From assembly GCF_009727055.1 (NCBI RefSeq), contig NC_052354.1, positions 38,907,739 to 38,971,738 on the forward strand: DNA of 64,000 bases. Direction: 5' to 3'. The DNA comes from Benincasa hispida. Taxonomy: Eukaryota; Streptophyta; Magnoliopsida; Cucurbitales; Cucurbitaceae. The notes beneath the pieces are model-generated. The model ran no database searches. It was not told the origin of the DNA and saw nothing but the letters and a program-made list of their open reading frames with translations. This document shows positions 11,873-24,895 of this stretch, one piece after another (positions within the stretch are counted from its first letter, which is position 1; each line of letters starts with the position of its first letter). A program made the translations under genes and the position numbers.

Positions 11873-12625
11873 AAGCTGTCAGCGTATGACTCTATAAATA
11901 GAGCCTTACGTCCAGAGAGAAAGGATTAACACAGCACGTTAGATAATTTTTAGTTCGGGCGGAGAAAGTGAAAAATCCTTAGCCATCCTTAGGCCACGAA
12001 CAAGAGCACATTTTAGAGCAACTTGAAGCATTCTCCACTTCCAAAAGACCCTCCGATTTACCACTGGAAAAACTCACCGGAGCAAGTGCTTGAGAGAGCC
12101 TTCTCCATTTCACAGTGCCATCTGCCTCACTAACAGCCTTAGCACCCCATCAGATTAAAGCAAGAGATTGATGATAACTACACATCACTTCTTACTTCTC
12201 GCTTTTCCTTGTTGTATTTTGTTTTGTGATTAAGACATTAATACATTTTGTAATCGGCATCTCCTACTTCTATATATTATCATGACTACTTTCATCATCT
12301 CATCTATCTTTATCATTTCTTTTTTTCTTTTCCATGAGTACCTAAATTCCATAGGTAAAAGGGAAGCTTAATACCAAGAGCTAAGTTTAAGTTTTGAGGG
12401 TTAATCCTGTTTAGTATATAAGTACGTAAATGTTTGCCTATGATCACTCATAGAGTCAAGTAGCTATAACCAACTATCCGAGAGGGTAAGTACTTGTGGA
12501 ACTCACTAAGTAAAATAAGACGTGTTTCTAGAAATAGAAATAACCTTATGCTCACCGCAACATCATTCATGCGGCATGGAGATATAGATAATCCATAGTT
12601 CGTCATAAGGAGACAAATACTCCTT
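11873..12625 (+). repeat. LTR fragment related to the A/B/D LTR family
   Basis: The stretch has a TATA-like CTCTATAAATAGAG (about 11890). It is followed by the same order of landmarks found in the B and D LTRs: an aminoacid-free leader, TTGTGATTAAGACATTAATACA (only the first part matches exactly) near 12227, then CGAGAGGGTAAG near 12479 and an ATAGAAATAACCTTATG box near 12533. It is truncated on both sides, and the copia fragment follows directly. Confidence 0.5.
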
Positions 12626-12627
12626 CG

Positions 12628-14165
12628 TATTATATTTATACTTTTGATGATGATAAACCGTTACATTCTCCTTTAACTGAGCTATCTCCTCAATCTAATC
12701 AGCCTTCTTCATCCTCTTTTAAATATGAGCCTTCTTCAGCTACCCTTGAACCATCTTCTACATTACCTGAACCTTCTCCTCAGTCTGCGATGTCAAAATA
12801 TGTGGCTGGTTCTTCCATAGTAACTAATCTTCATCCAATGCAAATTAGAGCCAAGTCTATCATTGTAAAGAAGAAAGTTTTTGACGCTAAAATGGTGCCT
12901 TCAGAAAATGTTTTTAATGAACCTACATCTGTTACTCAAGCTACTAAGATAACTGAATGGAATTGGTTGCAAGTATATTTATCATATAAACATCATCCTG
13001 ATGATTCTATTGCTTGACGTAAGGCTCATCTTGTAGCCAAGGGTTTTTATCAAAAGGAAGGAGTTGATTTCTTTGAGACTTTTAGTCCTATGGTAAAGAA
13101 ACCTACTGCACGAATTGCTTTTTCCCTTGGCAGCCTCACTTAATTGGTCTCTTCAACAGTTGGATGTTAAAAGCATCTTTTTACATGTAGAACTACAAAA
13201 GTAAGCTTATATGCAGCAGTCCCAAGATTTTGGAAACAAAGATTCTCAAAATCATGTGAAAAAAATCTTTGCAATTGTATGGACTTAAGCAAGCACCTCG
13301 TGTGCTTGGTTTAATTGTTTCACAACACATCTTTTGATATTTGGGTCTATAGCATCACATGTTGATCCATCTTTGTTTGTTAGAAATGTTGAAGGCTGTA
13401 TTACCTCTTTGCTATTATTTGTTGATGACATCATTTTAACTAATGATGATCCGGCATACATGGACACCCTTGTTAATCAACTCTGAACTGTTTTTGACAT
13501 GACTTACTTGAGAGCATTGACATACTTACTTGGTCTTGAAGTTAAGACTAAGACTATTGGGATATTTGTTGATCAATCAAAATATGTTGCTGAAACTTCA
13601 GTTTGGGTTGTCTATACTAAACCATGATGTTCTCCTTGTTCTACAAATTCTTTAACTAACGCTACCATCTTACTCTTTAGAGGATGCTCAGTCTTATCAA
13701 AGTATGGTGGGTGCTTTGCATTACTTAACATTTCATTTGTTGTTAGTAGGGTATCTCGATATGTGCATTTGCCTGCCCTCATTCAATTGGTTACTGTTAA
13801 ACCCATTTTTCTATACATAAAAGGTTCTCTTCATTCTTTAGGATATTTGGATTCTGATTGGGTAGGGGATCGTTTGGATCATCGATCAACCACTGGCTTT
13901 AGTTTATCTTGGCCTTAATCCTGTTTTGTGAATTTCTAAGAAGGAAGCTATGGTTTCAAGGAGCTCCACAGAAGCTAAGTATGGAGCTCTTGCCATTGTT
14001 GCTGCTGAACTTTCGTGTATTCGCCAAGGTCTCAAAGATTTGTGTGATGTGTGTATCTTCTTACATACGGCATCAGTTCTGTTTTGTGACAATCAAGTCG
14101 GCTCTTCAACTTGCACAGAATTCTGTCTTTCATGGTCAACCAACGCAAAAAATATGGTATTTTTT
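12628..14165 (+). pseudogene. Ty1/copia pol fragment (reverse transcriptase and RNase H)
   Basis: Read across frames, the plus strand shows a Ser/Pro-rich linker ending in THPM-like HPMQIRAKS (about 12830), then the copia reverse transcriptase start WNWLQ (12959) and the block HLVAKGFYQKEGVDFFETFSP (about 13026-13090). These are followed by QLDVK (about 13160), YGLKQAPR-like remains (13275-13300), LFVDDIILT (the catalytic box, about 13417-13443) and DSDWVGD (about 13852). RNase H follows with SRSSTEAKYGALA (about 13952) and a CDNQ box (about 14085). There are more than ten stops or frame changes, and no gag, protease or integrase core is present in the window. It is a dead fragment with no LTR pair recognised. 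Confidence 0.88.
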
Positions 14166-14189
14166 GAAAAAAAATAAAATAAAATCAAA

Positions 14190-16007
14190 ATAGGATTTGA
14201 GATCTAAATTTTTATCTATAAATAACTAATTTCAACCCTTCTCATTTTCCATTAGGTATCTCTTCTCTTTTTCTCAATTATGTTAATGGACTCTCTCTAA
14301 CTTCTTTGCTTTCTTTTCTTTTTTGTGAAAATTTTGTTTTAGATATTTTTTTTAATTCCGTTAATAATGTCTTTCCCAACGTTTCTTTTCCTTCTTTCAA
14401 AAGTTTAATTTCTAATCGATATCACCTCTCTCTTTTGATTAACCTATGTCATCATTTTCACTTTTAATTTTGTAAAAATATATGGAGTGATTTAATGTAA
14501 TTTTTTTTTATATGCTTCTATAGTTTCTTTCTATATACGCAGCAAATTCACTTATTGAAAAGGTTGGAGAAAAGGCCTTGCTTTTGAGATTCAATAAATT
14601 TCTCAAAGTTCAAGCAATTTAGACACCAACAAAGTGACAAACAAGAGAGTGATTATTTTAATGTTTTTGTAGTTTTTTCATGTTTTAATTTTTGTAAATG
14701 ATACCAATGAGTTTAGGGGTTTGCTATAATTTTTACTATATTTTTACATGGTTTTGTTTTTTTTCTCATTTTAAATTTTGCTGGAATTAAATACTAATTC
14801 ATAAAAATGTAAAATAAGTTTAAAATCAAGAAAAGATCGTTACAAATCAAAAGAGATTAAGTTTTTCAGAGTTTCTGTTTGGATAGAAAAAAAATTACAT
14901 TTTTGTTGAAATTAAAATTTGAAAAAAAAAAGAAATTAGGAGGATAATCAAATATCTTTTTTCTTCAACTAAGAAAATCGTTATGAAATTTCATATAAAA
15001 AATATTAATATTTTATTTTAATTAAAGTTTGAAATAAAACGAACAATCATATCATCCAAATCAATTTAAAAATTAATATTGATAAGATTATAACGAAATA
15101 ATAATAATATTTTGCTTTAAATTAAAGTTTAAAATTAATAGAATGAAAAATTATCATGATATTTTTTTTAAAAAAAAAAAAATCTTGGTTTAAATCAAAT
15201 TTGAAATTAACAAGATAATAATAAAATCATTAAAAAAAAAACCCTAAGAGATCATTATCACGAAATTCTAAATAAATAAAGAATAATTATTTTAGTTTAA
15301 TTTGAAGTTTTAAAATAGGAGGGTAATCGAATAATCGAATAAAAAAAGTTTTTTAAAAAATAAGAAAGAATTTTCATGAAATTTTGGTTTGAATCAAAGT
15401 TTGAAATTAAGAAAATAATCAAATCAACATAATGAAAAAAAAAAATCACATTTGATCTCTATCAAATATCTACTTCATGATTTTTAAAAAAAAAATCACA
15501 TTTTTATTTCTAACTAATATCTCAAATAAAGGGAGAAATATTTTTTAAAAAATTAGATTTTATCTCTAATTAATATCTACTTAACCTTGAATAAAGGAAT
15601 TTTTTTTTTTTTAAATTACTTTTTTATCTCTAACTAATATAACTATTTTTTTAAGGGAAAAATACATTTTAAAAACTTCACAATTTATCACTATCTATTA
15701 TCCACTTCACTTTAAATAAAGGAATCTTTTTATGGAAAAATAATCACATTTTATCTCTAATTAATATATTTAACTAAAATCACATTTTTTTTCTTTAAAA
15801 AAGAAGGAAAGAAAACTACTTCACACAAAATAAAGGAAACATTTTTTATCTTAAGGTATGTTATCTTTTTAAATTTTTTTCATAAATTGTGTTTTTTTCA
15901 ACACTGTATGAGATTGAGATTTAGATTGAATAGTATTTTCAACTTATACATGTACATCTTATTTTCAACGTTGTGAAACACATGCAATGCACATAGTTTC
16001 AACTAGT
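14190..16007 (+). repeat. Dispersed AT-rich repeat, copy 1 (possible Helitron)
   Basis: The left end (ATCTAAATTTTTATCTATAA, 14202-14221) and the next 170 bases match 23390-23553. Later parts resemble 24320-24480, and the right end (ACACATGCAATGCACATAGT, then TTCAACTAGT, ending 16007) resembles 57030-57062. The CTAGT end, preceded by a short GC-containing imperfect hairpin, and the TC start would fit a non-autonomous Helitron (TC...CTRRT, no target duplication). No coding sequence is seen. The repeat relationship is clear at the left end; the Helitron assignment is tentative. Confidence 0.4.
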
Positions 16008-17330
16008 GTGATTAAAAGTAAATTTGTAAGTGTTTAGTTCTTTTCCTAATTTTTTAAACATAACTTAAAATAGGCAAGGTACAAATTTTAAAAATATATA
16101 TTTCCATAATAATAGTGGGTTCAAAAAAAAAAAGAAAAAGTTTAGAGAAAAATCATTTAATTGAAATTTGTATAAATATAAGATAGTAAATTAATTTTTT
16201 TTTAATAAAATAACCTTAAATTAAAGTGTATGTGCATGTGTGCTAGATCAAAATATTGATCATCCTACCTATGTTCGTAAAGATTTACCCTCTGCTTGGA
16301 TTTAAGAAAGTTAAAGAAATGATTTTAAATCGTGTTTTAAAATCTGGGAAATGATTTTAAATTAATTGCTTTGTTTAGAACAAAGATTTGATATGAATGT
16401 ATTTAAAATTTTGCTGAAAGTTAAGAATTTACTAATATAGGCTTTTAACTATGACATGTTAATTGAAAATTAATATATGAGAAGGTTAATTATGATGTGT
16501 TAATTAAAAATTAGGATATGACAAGGTCAATTAAGTAACTTATACGATTTGATATTACTTCAGATTTTAAAATCACTTTCCTGTGGTAACAAACAACAAA
16601 ATTCATTTGAAATCCGTTCTAAATTGAAATCTCTCAAATCATAAGGTTCCAAACAAGTCATCAATGTCAAATTGAAAGGTAAGGTTATTGTCAAACTCAA
16701 ATGTACTTAACTAGACCTGTTCATTTAGGAGAAGAAATTTCAACACACACTAGCCACCACAACAACAATCCCATAAAACTAATGGATCACATAAAGTAAC
16801 CCATATCCAAACTTATTATTAATTTTAAAAAATATATCATTTTTATATACAATACACTTATTTTTATATCTAGTTATTTTTATTTTATTTCATAATTGTT
16901 TTGGTCAATTTATATTCCAACTCTTAGAAAGAAAATTTTATAATATAAATTGAAATTAAATTAAATCTTAATTCAATATATAAAAAATAATTAAATATAA
17001 TTTTTACATATGTAAAACAAATATTTAGATAAATGACCCTATTACCAAACCAATCCAACCTATATATTTTATAGTTGAATTGAATTCATTATTTAATAAA
17101 AGTTACTTGAGTTAAAGAAATTTACCATCCCAACAAACCCAATTCATGAATAGTATGAATAGATGAAATACATGAAATTTACAATCCTAGCAATGAGCTT
17201 TCATATGGGATTTTATTGGTTAGTCAACATATAAATAAGTAGGGCATTAACTCAGCCATCAATTTAAAAGCAATCTTAACGAGGATGATAAAGAACAGAA
17301 AGAAAAAACATATTTAGAATCCAAATAAAA
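16008..17330. other. AT-rich intergenic DNA, possible MITE at 16287-16655
   Basis: No gene is seen. Between about 16287 and 16655 the left side has CTCTGCTTGGATTTAAGAAA and the right side ends with TTCCAAACAAGTCATC, which could be weak inverted ends of a small MITE. Matches are few and no target duplication was found. Confidence 0.3.
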
Positions 17331-17551
17331 ATGAACTTACCACTTTCCCTTGCTAATAGTTACATTAATCACACCCAACAAAGATAAAGTTATCAACTAG
17401 AGTAGAACCTAAAACTCTTCTACCTGTTCTATATTATACTTTTCTGCCATAATCAGAACAAGACTGAACCCATGAATAGGCCTTCATTATTCTAAACCAT
17501 ATGGAAAAATGAAAAGAAAAACTAATAGAAGAAGAAACAGCTCTTGTTTCT

Positions 17552-20500
17552 TCAAAGTGCCGACTGGAAAATCATCTCAGCAAGTTCCTGAAACATTGCA
17601 CACAAATCCTCTATCAGAGCTAAGTTCAGCCACATATAAACTGGCAAAAATGCAGAAATGGAAAGTGATAATCAAAGCAAACATGTTCCCATTCGCATTA
17701 GGAGTTATTGAGTTTGCTGGATTAATGGACTTGATTGAGTTACAAACTTGTTCCTAACTATCCAATCATAAAATTTTTGGTTTAAGTTGTTACTGATTAC
17801 TTATTACAATACAATTTTATGGTAAATAAAAAGAGTAATGTGAATTATGAATATCCTTTCATAGAATGTTTGATAGTGTCTGTGTTTACCTGCTTGCCAG
17901 AAGGAACCTTTGGTTCTCCCCATTCCAAGGCCTTCTTCTCAAGATATTCAAAATCAGCCTTACCAGCCTGCACCAAATGTAGCATTATATATTAAAGCAC
18001 CATGATTCAAATCCCCCCACCCCAAATTTGTACTAAAGAAAAGAAAAAAAATCAAATAGATAATGAAGTGAAATAATTAAAACAGCTTACCTCTATTAGT
18101 GCGCCGATCTCGGTGTCGAAACTCTCGTATCTCTTACGAACAAGCTCAGTTAAAGAACCATCCTTTTTCAAGACATCACCATTAAACATTATTAATAGAG
18201 TTTAAAAGGAGATAGAATGAAACCCAAAACTTAAGTAGAACATGCTAAAGTTTGTTATGACAAAAGAAGGTTAGGAATAAAGAAACTACCTCAATTAGCT
18301 TAGCAACATTTCGAAGTCCACGAGCAAGGGTGTCCATTCCACCAATGTGAGCGATAAACAAATCTTCAACATCTGTGCTCTCTCTTCGCCTGTCGTTTAA
18401 GCAGCAAAGGAGCAATGAATAACCAATAATGGCATATATAGGCTGAGTAATAGAAATAGAAAATAACAGAGGGAACTCACAATTTAGCATCAAAGTTGAA
18501 TCCACCAGGTGCCAATCCTCCCTGCCCACATAAGAAAGAACAATAAGTTCTGTGATTTAGAATTCTTTCATGTTGTGAAGAAGCTTATAACAGTTGACTG
18601 TTTGCAAACTGAACCAAGATTGATATATTACATACATTTCTCACAACACTGAGCATAACCATGGTCGCCTCTCCGATGTCGGTCATAAATTGATCAGTAT
18701 CCCAACCTGTGACATTAAATAGCTAAACTTAGTAGTCTACCCAGCTATGCCTTCCTAATGTCATGTCTGATATTATAATATAAGAATTCAATAAGTTCAG
18801 GATGTTAAAGGTTTGATTTATACCAACTTGAGGATCGCCAGTGTTTGCATCAATGCTTCCGAGAATCCCATTGAGCCTTGCAGTTTCAAGATCATGGTGG
18901 CAACTGAAATGTACAAACAAGAGAAGTTTAAAAAATACTACACATTTCCACATGAAAACAAGAACTACAAATTGCGGTTAAAAGAGTAATCAAAATCAAT
19001 CATTTCTTATGGATTGCCTACCTGTGACCCGATAGGGTGACATGATTGCATTCAATGTTAAGCTGAAAATCATCTACAATCAAGATAGAAAAGGAGGGGA
19101 ATAAAGATCAGGTTCAATAATGCAAATACATCAAGTTAAGGGCATTGTAAGAGGAAAAAGGGGACAATTTTTCGTATACAAGTTAAACAACAAAAGGTCC
19201 ATGAATTAAGAGAGAAGACGAAATAATTACCAATAAGACCATATTTCCGCAGGAAATTAGCTGATGTTGCAGCATCCCAATCATACCTGATAAAGTAAAA
19301 GGCATTCGTAAGCATAAAGGTTCACAAGTCACAGCCCAATACAGGAGGCATACAGATGGGTGAACCAATAATTAAAGAGAGGAAGTAAAAAAAGAAAGTA
19401 AAGAAACGCACTGATGTTTGGTAGGCTCTTGGGGCTTGGGTTCAATTAGCAATGTTCCTACAAAGTTCAAGGAAATGATTTAACTAGACATACTACCATT
19501 AAAATATCCCAAGGAATTCATAATTTCCATGGTGAATTTTGCAGCTCCGTGAAATATTTGGAAATCCAACATACCATTGAATCCAATCTTCTTCTTGTAG
19601 GCCACGGCAGCTTGAAAAAACCTAGCCTGCAACCAAATAAGATAAACAATCTTCATAGTTCGGTTCCAAATGCGAGAAACAATAAATAACAGTTTGAAAA
19701 CTCAAAGATTTTGTAATAACACACCATATGATCAAGCTCTCTCCCCATGTCAGTGTTCAATAGAGTTTGATAACCCTCGCGGCCACCCCAGAATACATAG
19801 TTTGCTGCACCCAAATCATGAGCGACCTGAGGAAAACGAAAAATTAGCTTAGATTATTATTTGGTACTAAAATTTAAACTAAACCAAGCATGGTTGACTT
19901 ATAATAAGTCTCTTTACACTCACCTCTATTGCTTTCTTGACTTGAGCAGCAGCATATGCATATACACCAACTTCAGAGCTGCAGGAAAAACAAAAAAAGC
20001 TCAAATAATGATATCAGGAGCAGCAATTCATAACAAAGGTCAAAACATATTACCTAGTAGCAGCACCGTGCATGTATCGAGGGTGCATGAAGAGTTGTGC
20101 CGTAACCCACAGAGGTTTAATTTTGGTTCCCTGCATTGTAACATATGGCAATATAAACTCAATCTTGATGAGGTCATCAAACTCGAAGGCTAATAACTCT
20201 ATAAAGCAACAAACAAAGTGATAGAAAGGGATTGTTTGGAACGTTGAGTTGAGTTTTGTAGTGCGGAATTAATATGTAAACAGGGGAAGATCGAGTTCCT
20301 AGGTAAATGTGCAAATTTCACTAGTGAACATTATTGAACTTGGTAGAGTTGAGTTATTTAAAATCAACTTATGAAGTTGGTGGGCCACACCCCAAAAAAT
20401 AAAAGAGAGAGAGAGAGAGAGATATTGGATATGAATCACATGCCTCTTGCCCCACATTAAGCAGTCAAAATAAAACTACTTTCATATTCAATAAGCTGAA

Positions 20501-22213
20501 TTCTAAACGCATTTATCAAAATAGGTTATCCAAATATATAACAAATACAATTACCTGAAGCTCTTTAGCAACAGCCACCACTTCATCGAAGTTTGCATTA
20601 GTTTCCTATGAAAATCATACAAACAGAATAGAAACTTAGTTAGCAAAATTAATTATCCCAAACATGCAAAAGTAGAAGAAACTTAGTAATACCTCCAAAG
20701 TTGGTGCATCTGGGGCTATATCTCTGTCATGGAAGCACCACCACTCAACCCCAAGTTTGTTTAAGAACTCAAAATTAGCTCTCACTGTGCATCCAAACAT
20801 AAACTCATGTCAGTTATATTGACCCCACCACATTTACTCAATAGGATTGAGGATATGGATTCATCACTTACTCCTCCTCTTTGCCATAGCCACTGAATTG
20901 GTACCATCTTCCCATGGCCAATGCTTAGTGGCAGCACCAAATGGATCTCCTCCAGTCCCACGGAATGTATGCCAATATGCAACACTGAATCTCATCCAGT
21001 CCTGTACTCACAATATTTCCTGTCAGAAACAATTAATATATGCTTTGAATCCTAAACAATACTGGGAATAAAAAAACAAAACCTTCATTTTCTTCCCGAG
21101 AATTTCCTCATCGGCATTGTACCATTTGTATGCCAGTGGATTTTTACTAGTAGGACCCTGATAGGTAAGGAAGCAGCAGGCAGAAAAGAAAAAAAAAAAA
21201 AAAAAATTGTTTGTTAGTTAGGGTGAGTATGGTACTGCAACCATCACTCCAAATCAATTCAATGTTTAATTTTACATTTTAAGTATGCTTTCATACTATT
21301 AAAATCGATTTAGAATGATTAAAAGCATTTTCTAAGTGCATGTTTGGGCGTAATTTTGAAATTGTTAAAATTACTTTGAATAAAATCACTCTAAAATGAC
21401 TTTAATCACTCCAAATCAATTCAATGTTTAATTCCACACTTTTGAAGTAGGTTTCATTGCTATTAAGAGTGATTTGAAATGATTAAAAGGATTTTTTAAG
21501 TGCATGTTTGGGAATGATTTTGAAAGGGTTAAAATTACTTTTATCAGTATAAAATCACTTATCAAAATTAGTTTTGAATTATTGAAAGCATGTTTAGAAG
21601 TGATTTTAGAAATGCCAAAAGTGATTTTAACCATTTTAGAATCACTCCCGAACACCCCAAACATGCTAAAAGTGTAGTTTTCAAAATCACTTCAACCTTA
21701 TCAAACACCATGAAAATTTAGAAAAGTACTTTAAACACTTTTCACCACTCTAATAGCTAAAATTAAACTCATCCTTCAAATAATGCAAGGAAAACCCTTC
21801 AATTTTGCAGCAGAATATTACTTATCCAAAGAAGTAAAACTAGCAGAAACTCGAATTGAAATCAACTTATTTAACATTCTAGCCAGAATTCATTACAATA
21901 TACAAAAACAAACGATTATTTGTCTCATCACACCAACATACCTCATACTTAATCTTAGGAATACCAGGGAAAAATTCCCCTTCCCAATCCCCAGAATGAC
22001 CGCATTCACTATCTAGATTAGCAGGACATGTGGGAGACTCAGCAATCTGCAAGTATCCAAAAACATATTCAAAAAAACAAAAACCACAGAGACTCACAAA
22101 AAGTATAATCACATTCAATACAAATTTAACAAAACAGAGAAGAACTTGCTCACCGCTCCAAGAAACAACACAACCAAACACAAAACCAGAACCGATACTT
22201 CCCGAGACTTCAT
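17552..22213 (-). CDS. XYLA: Xylose isomerase, 20 exons
   Basis: Interconverts D-xylose and D-xylulose with two divalent metals. Exons in transcript order: 22154-22213, 21942-22046, 21083-21157, 20872-21001, 20693-20784, 20555-20605, 20054-20130, 19924-19978, 19725-19826, 19575-19626, 19412-19457, 19231-19286, 19022-19073, 18824-18903, 18636-18706, 18481-18521, 18290-18389, 18091-18162, 17890-17967, 17552-17587. All 19 introns are GT-AG and every phase joins, giving 476 residues with no stop. Residues 1-20 form a hydrophobic signal peptide. FHDRD (141-145) holds the catalytic His142 and Asp145. IEPKPQEP (271-278) is the family signature with Glu272 and Lys274. Further predicted metal ligands are Glu308, His311, Asp336, Asp347, Asp349 and Asp379. 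Length and the long N-terminal region match plant class II enzymes (about 477 residues in Arabidopsis, from memory). It is the only intact gene in the window. Confidence 0.97.
20406..20422. repeat. GA microsatellite in intron 6 of xylose isomerase
   Basis: A run of alternating A and G lies in the large intron between exons 20054-20130 and 20555-20605. It is not near a splice site. Confidence 0.8.
21236..21700. repeat. Duplicated MITE-like sequence in xylose isomerase intron 2
   Basis: The second intron (21158-21941) holds a direct duplication: about 21242-21376 and 21411-21545 both start ATCACTCCAAATCAATTCAA and share AAGTGCATGTTTGGG and GTTAAAATTACTTT. The right part (21640-21700) carries inverted relatives (CCCCAAACATGC). 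This is the usual look of a small TIR transposon with a partial internal duplication. It leaves the splice sites intact. Confidence 0.6.
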
Positions 22214-22600
22214 TTTTCTTTCCCTACTTCTGCAACATTCACCACATAAACCTCGATCAGAAACAATAAATAAACCAATCAATCATCAACAATGCAGTCC
22301 AAAATCGTTGGTGCCCAAAAACAAATAATCAGCCAATTTCAGGGTGATCGCAACAGAATCAATAAGAGAAACATCGACCCATCAGAAATTACAGAGAAAT
22401 GAAGTAAAATCCCTGAACAGAACTGCAAAAATCAAAAGGGTTACAGTGAAAAGAGTGAAAATTCACCGACCCAGATGAGAAAAAGCGAAGAAACAGACTC
22501 ACAAATCGAAGTGATCCTCGAAGAACTACAAAATATCAAACCTCATCTCATCGGTGGCCCTCGCAAGGCTCAAATATATAGTGGGGGGGCAATTGAAGGA
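22214..22600 (-). promoter_or_regulatory. 5' leader and TATA box of xylose isomerase
   Basis: On the minus strand CTATATATTTG (22571-22581) is a good TATA box, which would place the transcription start near 22540. Between it and the ATG at 22211-22213 there is no in-frame start that extends the protein. A TTGCAG just upstream of the ATG (about 22232) could be the 3' splice site of a leader intron, since many plant genes have one, but the sequence alone does not decide this. Confidence 0.55.
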
Positions 22601-23384
22601 TAAAACTTGATTTTTTTTTTTCTTTTGAAACTGATAAAATTTGAATTCTTTTCTTAGATATAATATAAAATGAATAAAAATTCGTAAACCTCGAATGAAA
22701 TCACATTTAATTAAAGAAAAAAAAACCGCATTTGACGAATATATCGGAGTCGCGTAGCCAGTGAAACGGATATAATGATCAAATTTCGGGGGTAGTTTTG
22801 TCTTTATGGTTTGATTAATTAGTTAAGATTTCGTAGATAAATGGAAAGCATAAATCAAAATGAGTTGTGTATTGATGGAAGTGATAAGTTCACCGCTGAT
22901 TGGATAAAAAGTAGGTTATGAGTTGTGTTATTATTGGGCAGTGATGTTATGTTAGGTAACCGCATGATTTTTTTAAAATAGCATATATTTTGACGTGGCA
23001 GATGTGATGTGATATTTATTTACAACTGGATAAGTACCCTGACTCAGATTTACGTACGAAGAAGGACAAATTGGGGAATTTGTATATGCAAATTTTTTTA
23101 AAGAAATAAATGCGAAATTTAATTTTCTTGTCGACTTATCGTATTATTAAATATATATACCTATGCATGTATCTAATATTAGATAAACATTTGATTTCTT
23201 CTTTGGCCTATTTTAGGAGATGATTCTTGAAATATGTTATATATTTTAACATTTAAATTATTATAAAATTCTAATTTTATCTCTGATATCTATTACATAT
23301 TAAACAATCAATTTTTTTTTAAAAAAAATCACATTTTATTATGTAGTATCTAATTCATGAAAAATATTTTTAAAAAATCACATT
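22601..23384. other. Upstream intergenic DNA of xylose isomerase
   Basis: AT-rich sequence with no gene or clear transposon. It separates the promoter from the split repeat that begins near 23385. Confidence 0.5.
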
Positions 23385-24576
23385 GGATCGATCTAAATTT
23401 TCTCTGTAATAACTAATTTCAACCCTCATTTTTCATCCGTTATCTCCTCTCCATTTTCTTTTTCTTTTCTTGATTTTGTTACCCAACTCTTTCTAACTTC
23501 TTTGTTTTTTCAGAAATTTTGTTGTAGATACTTTTTTTAATTTTGTTAATAGCAATATGAGGAGTGAGAATCTGAAAACAGAAATTCGAAAACTAGAATT
23601 ATATTTCATGTTTGCAAATATGTATTTGGTAGCAAAATTCAAAAATTGAATTCTAATATAAATAATTGTAAACTAGTTATAGTTACCACCAAATATTAGT
23701 TGACCGACGATTATTGTTAATCTATTTATGAACATATTTTATGTTTAAATATTTTGTGTTAAAAAAATTGTATAATTATCATTTTGTAATATTATATAAT
23801 TTATAAGAAAAATTGAAATTTTGGTCCCTATGACTTGGAATAATCTAAAATTTAAGTTTATGATTATACCCTATGTTTGATAAAAGCTTCATAATAAAAA
23901 GTCTCTACACAACATTTAACAAATCATATGGACTTTCAAAGCATAGGAAGTAAATTCTAAATTTTAAATCATATGGACTAACTTGTAACTTTATTCAAAC
24001 AATATGAACCAAACTTGGAATTTAACTAATTTAAATCATAATATGTTATATAATACATATTTTAATTAAAAAAAATTGAATTGGACTTATTACATGAGAT
24101 ATATTTCTAAATGTTTCTATTTTTGTTTTATATAATTATGCATTTTAAATTTTAAAATTCAAATTTTAGATTAAAAAAAAAAATGTTGTTTTCAGAAATT
24201 ACACGGTTTAAATCATAAAATCTGAACACAGTTTTCAGAAACAGAATTTGAGTTGTTTGTCAAACATATATTCACTAAACTCAGTGAACCTAAAAATATA
24301 AAATGGAATCTCTATTTCAAGTATCTCTTCTATCTTCTATAAGAAGATATCACCCCTCTCTCAATTACATTTTCTTAACCAAGTGACCATGAATTTTAAA
24401 AAATAATGATAATATTTTTGTTTATATTGAAGTTCAAGATGAGGAAAATAATGAAATCATCCCAATTAAATTTTTTTTCTTTTTACTAAGATGATAATTA
24501 TCAAAAAAATTTAAACAATATTACAAAATAATTTAGTTTATATATTATTTTATACATGTTTAATTTATATATATAG
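23385..24576 (+). repeat. Dispersed AT-rich repeat, copy 2, left part
   Basis: It matches copy 1 (14190-16007) at 23390-23553 and again from about 24320. Between them (about 23555-24310) an extra 750 bases lack a counterpart in copy 1 and carry MITE-like ends (TCTGAAAACAG at 23571; CTGAACACAG at 24221). The copy is interrupted at 24585 by the hAT element and seems to resume at 56858-57062. Confidence 0.45.
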
Positions 24577-24796
24577 TTATCTATGAAGCACAGACACTTC
24601 ATATTAGAGGTGGTATTAGTGTCAAACAAGAATTCGTCCCGACACATTGGGGACACGTGTCCGACAAGCCAATTTGCATGTCTTTTTTTTTTTTTTTTGA
24701 ATTTCAGACACTTTGGGACACGACAAAAAAGTCTTCTCGAACACGTTGCATAAAAAAGATAAAGAAGAAATGGGTTGAAATTGGGCCAAATTAAAA

Positions 24797-24895
24797 GGGA
24801 AAATTAAAACAATATTGTTGTTTTAAAAATAATTTATAAAAATATTGTTGTTTTGAAACTATTTATAAAAATATGGTTGTTTTTTTTAATGTGTC
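24797..24895. repeat. Left terminal inverted repeat of the MULE
   Basis: From AATATTGTTG (24821) the left end aligns with the reverse complement of about 51800-51896. Shared words are AAACTATTTA and ATGGTTGTTTT, with scattered mismatches. Confidence 0.75.

Noticed and set aside
12790..13017. Independent small gene
   Set aside because: It is the linker and first block of the copia reverse transcriptase and continues in other frames downstream.
17509..17757. Plus-strand frame overlapping the last xylose isomerase exon
   Set aside because: It is an antisense shadow of the true exon and its 3' flank, with no recognisable product.
24585..24797. Left hAT end as a separate small transposon unrelated to the right end at 56849
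   Set aside because: The net length after removing the nest, the matching terminal repeats, the near-matching 8-bp flanks and the hAT transposase next to the right end all favour one element, although the flank match is only 6 of 8.
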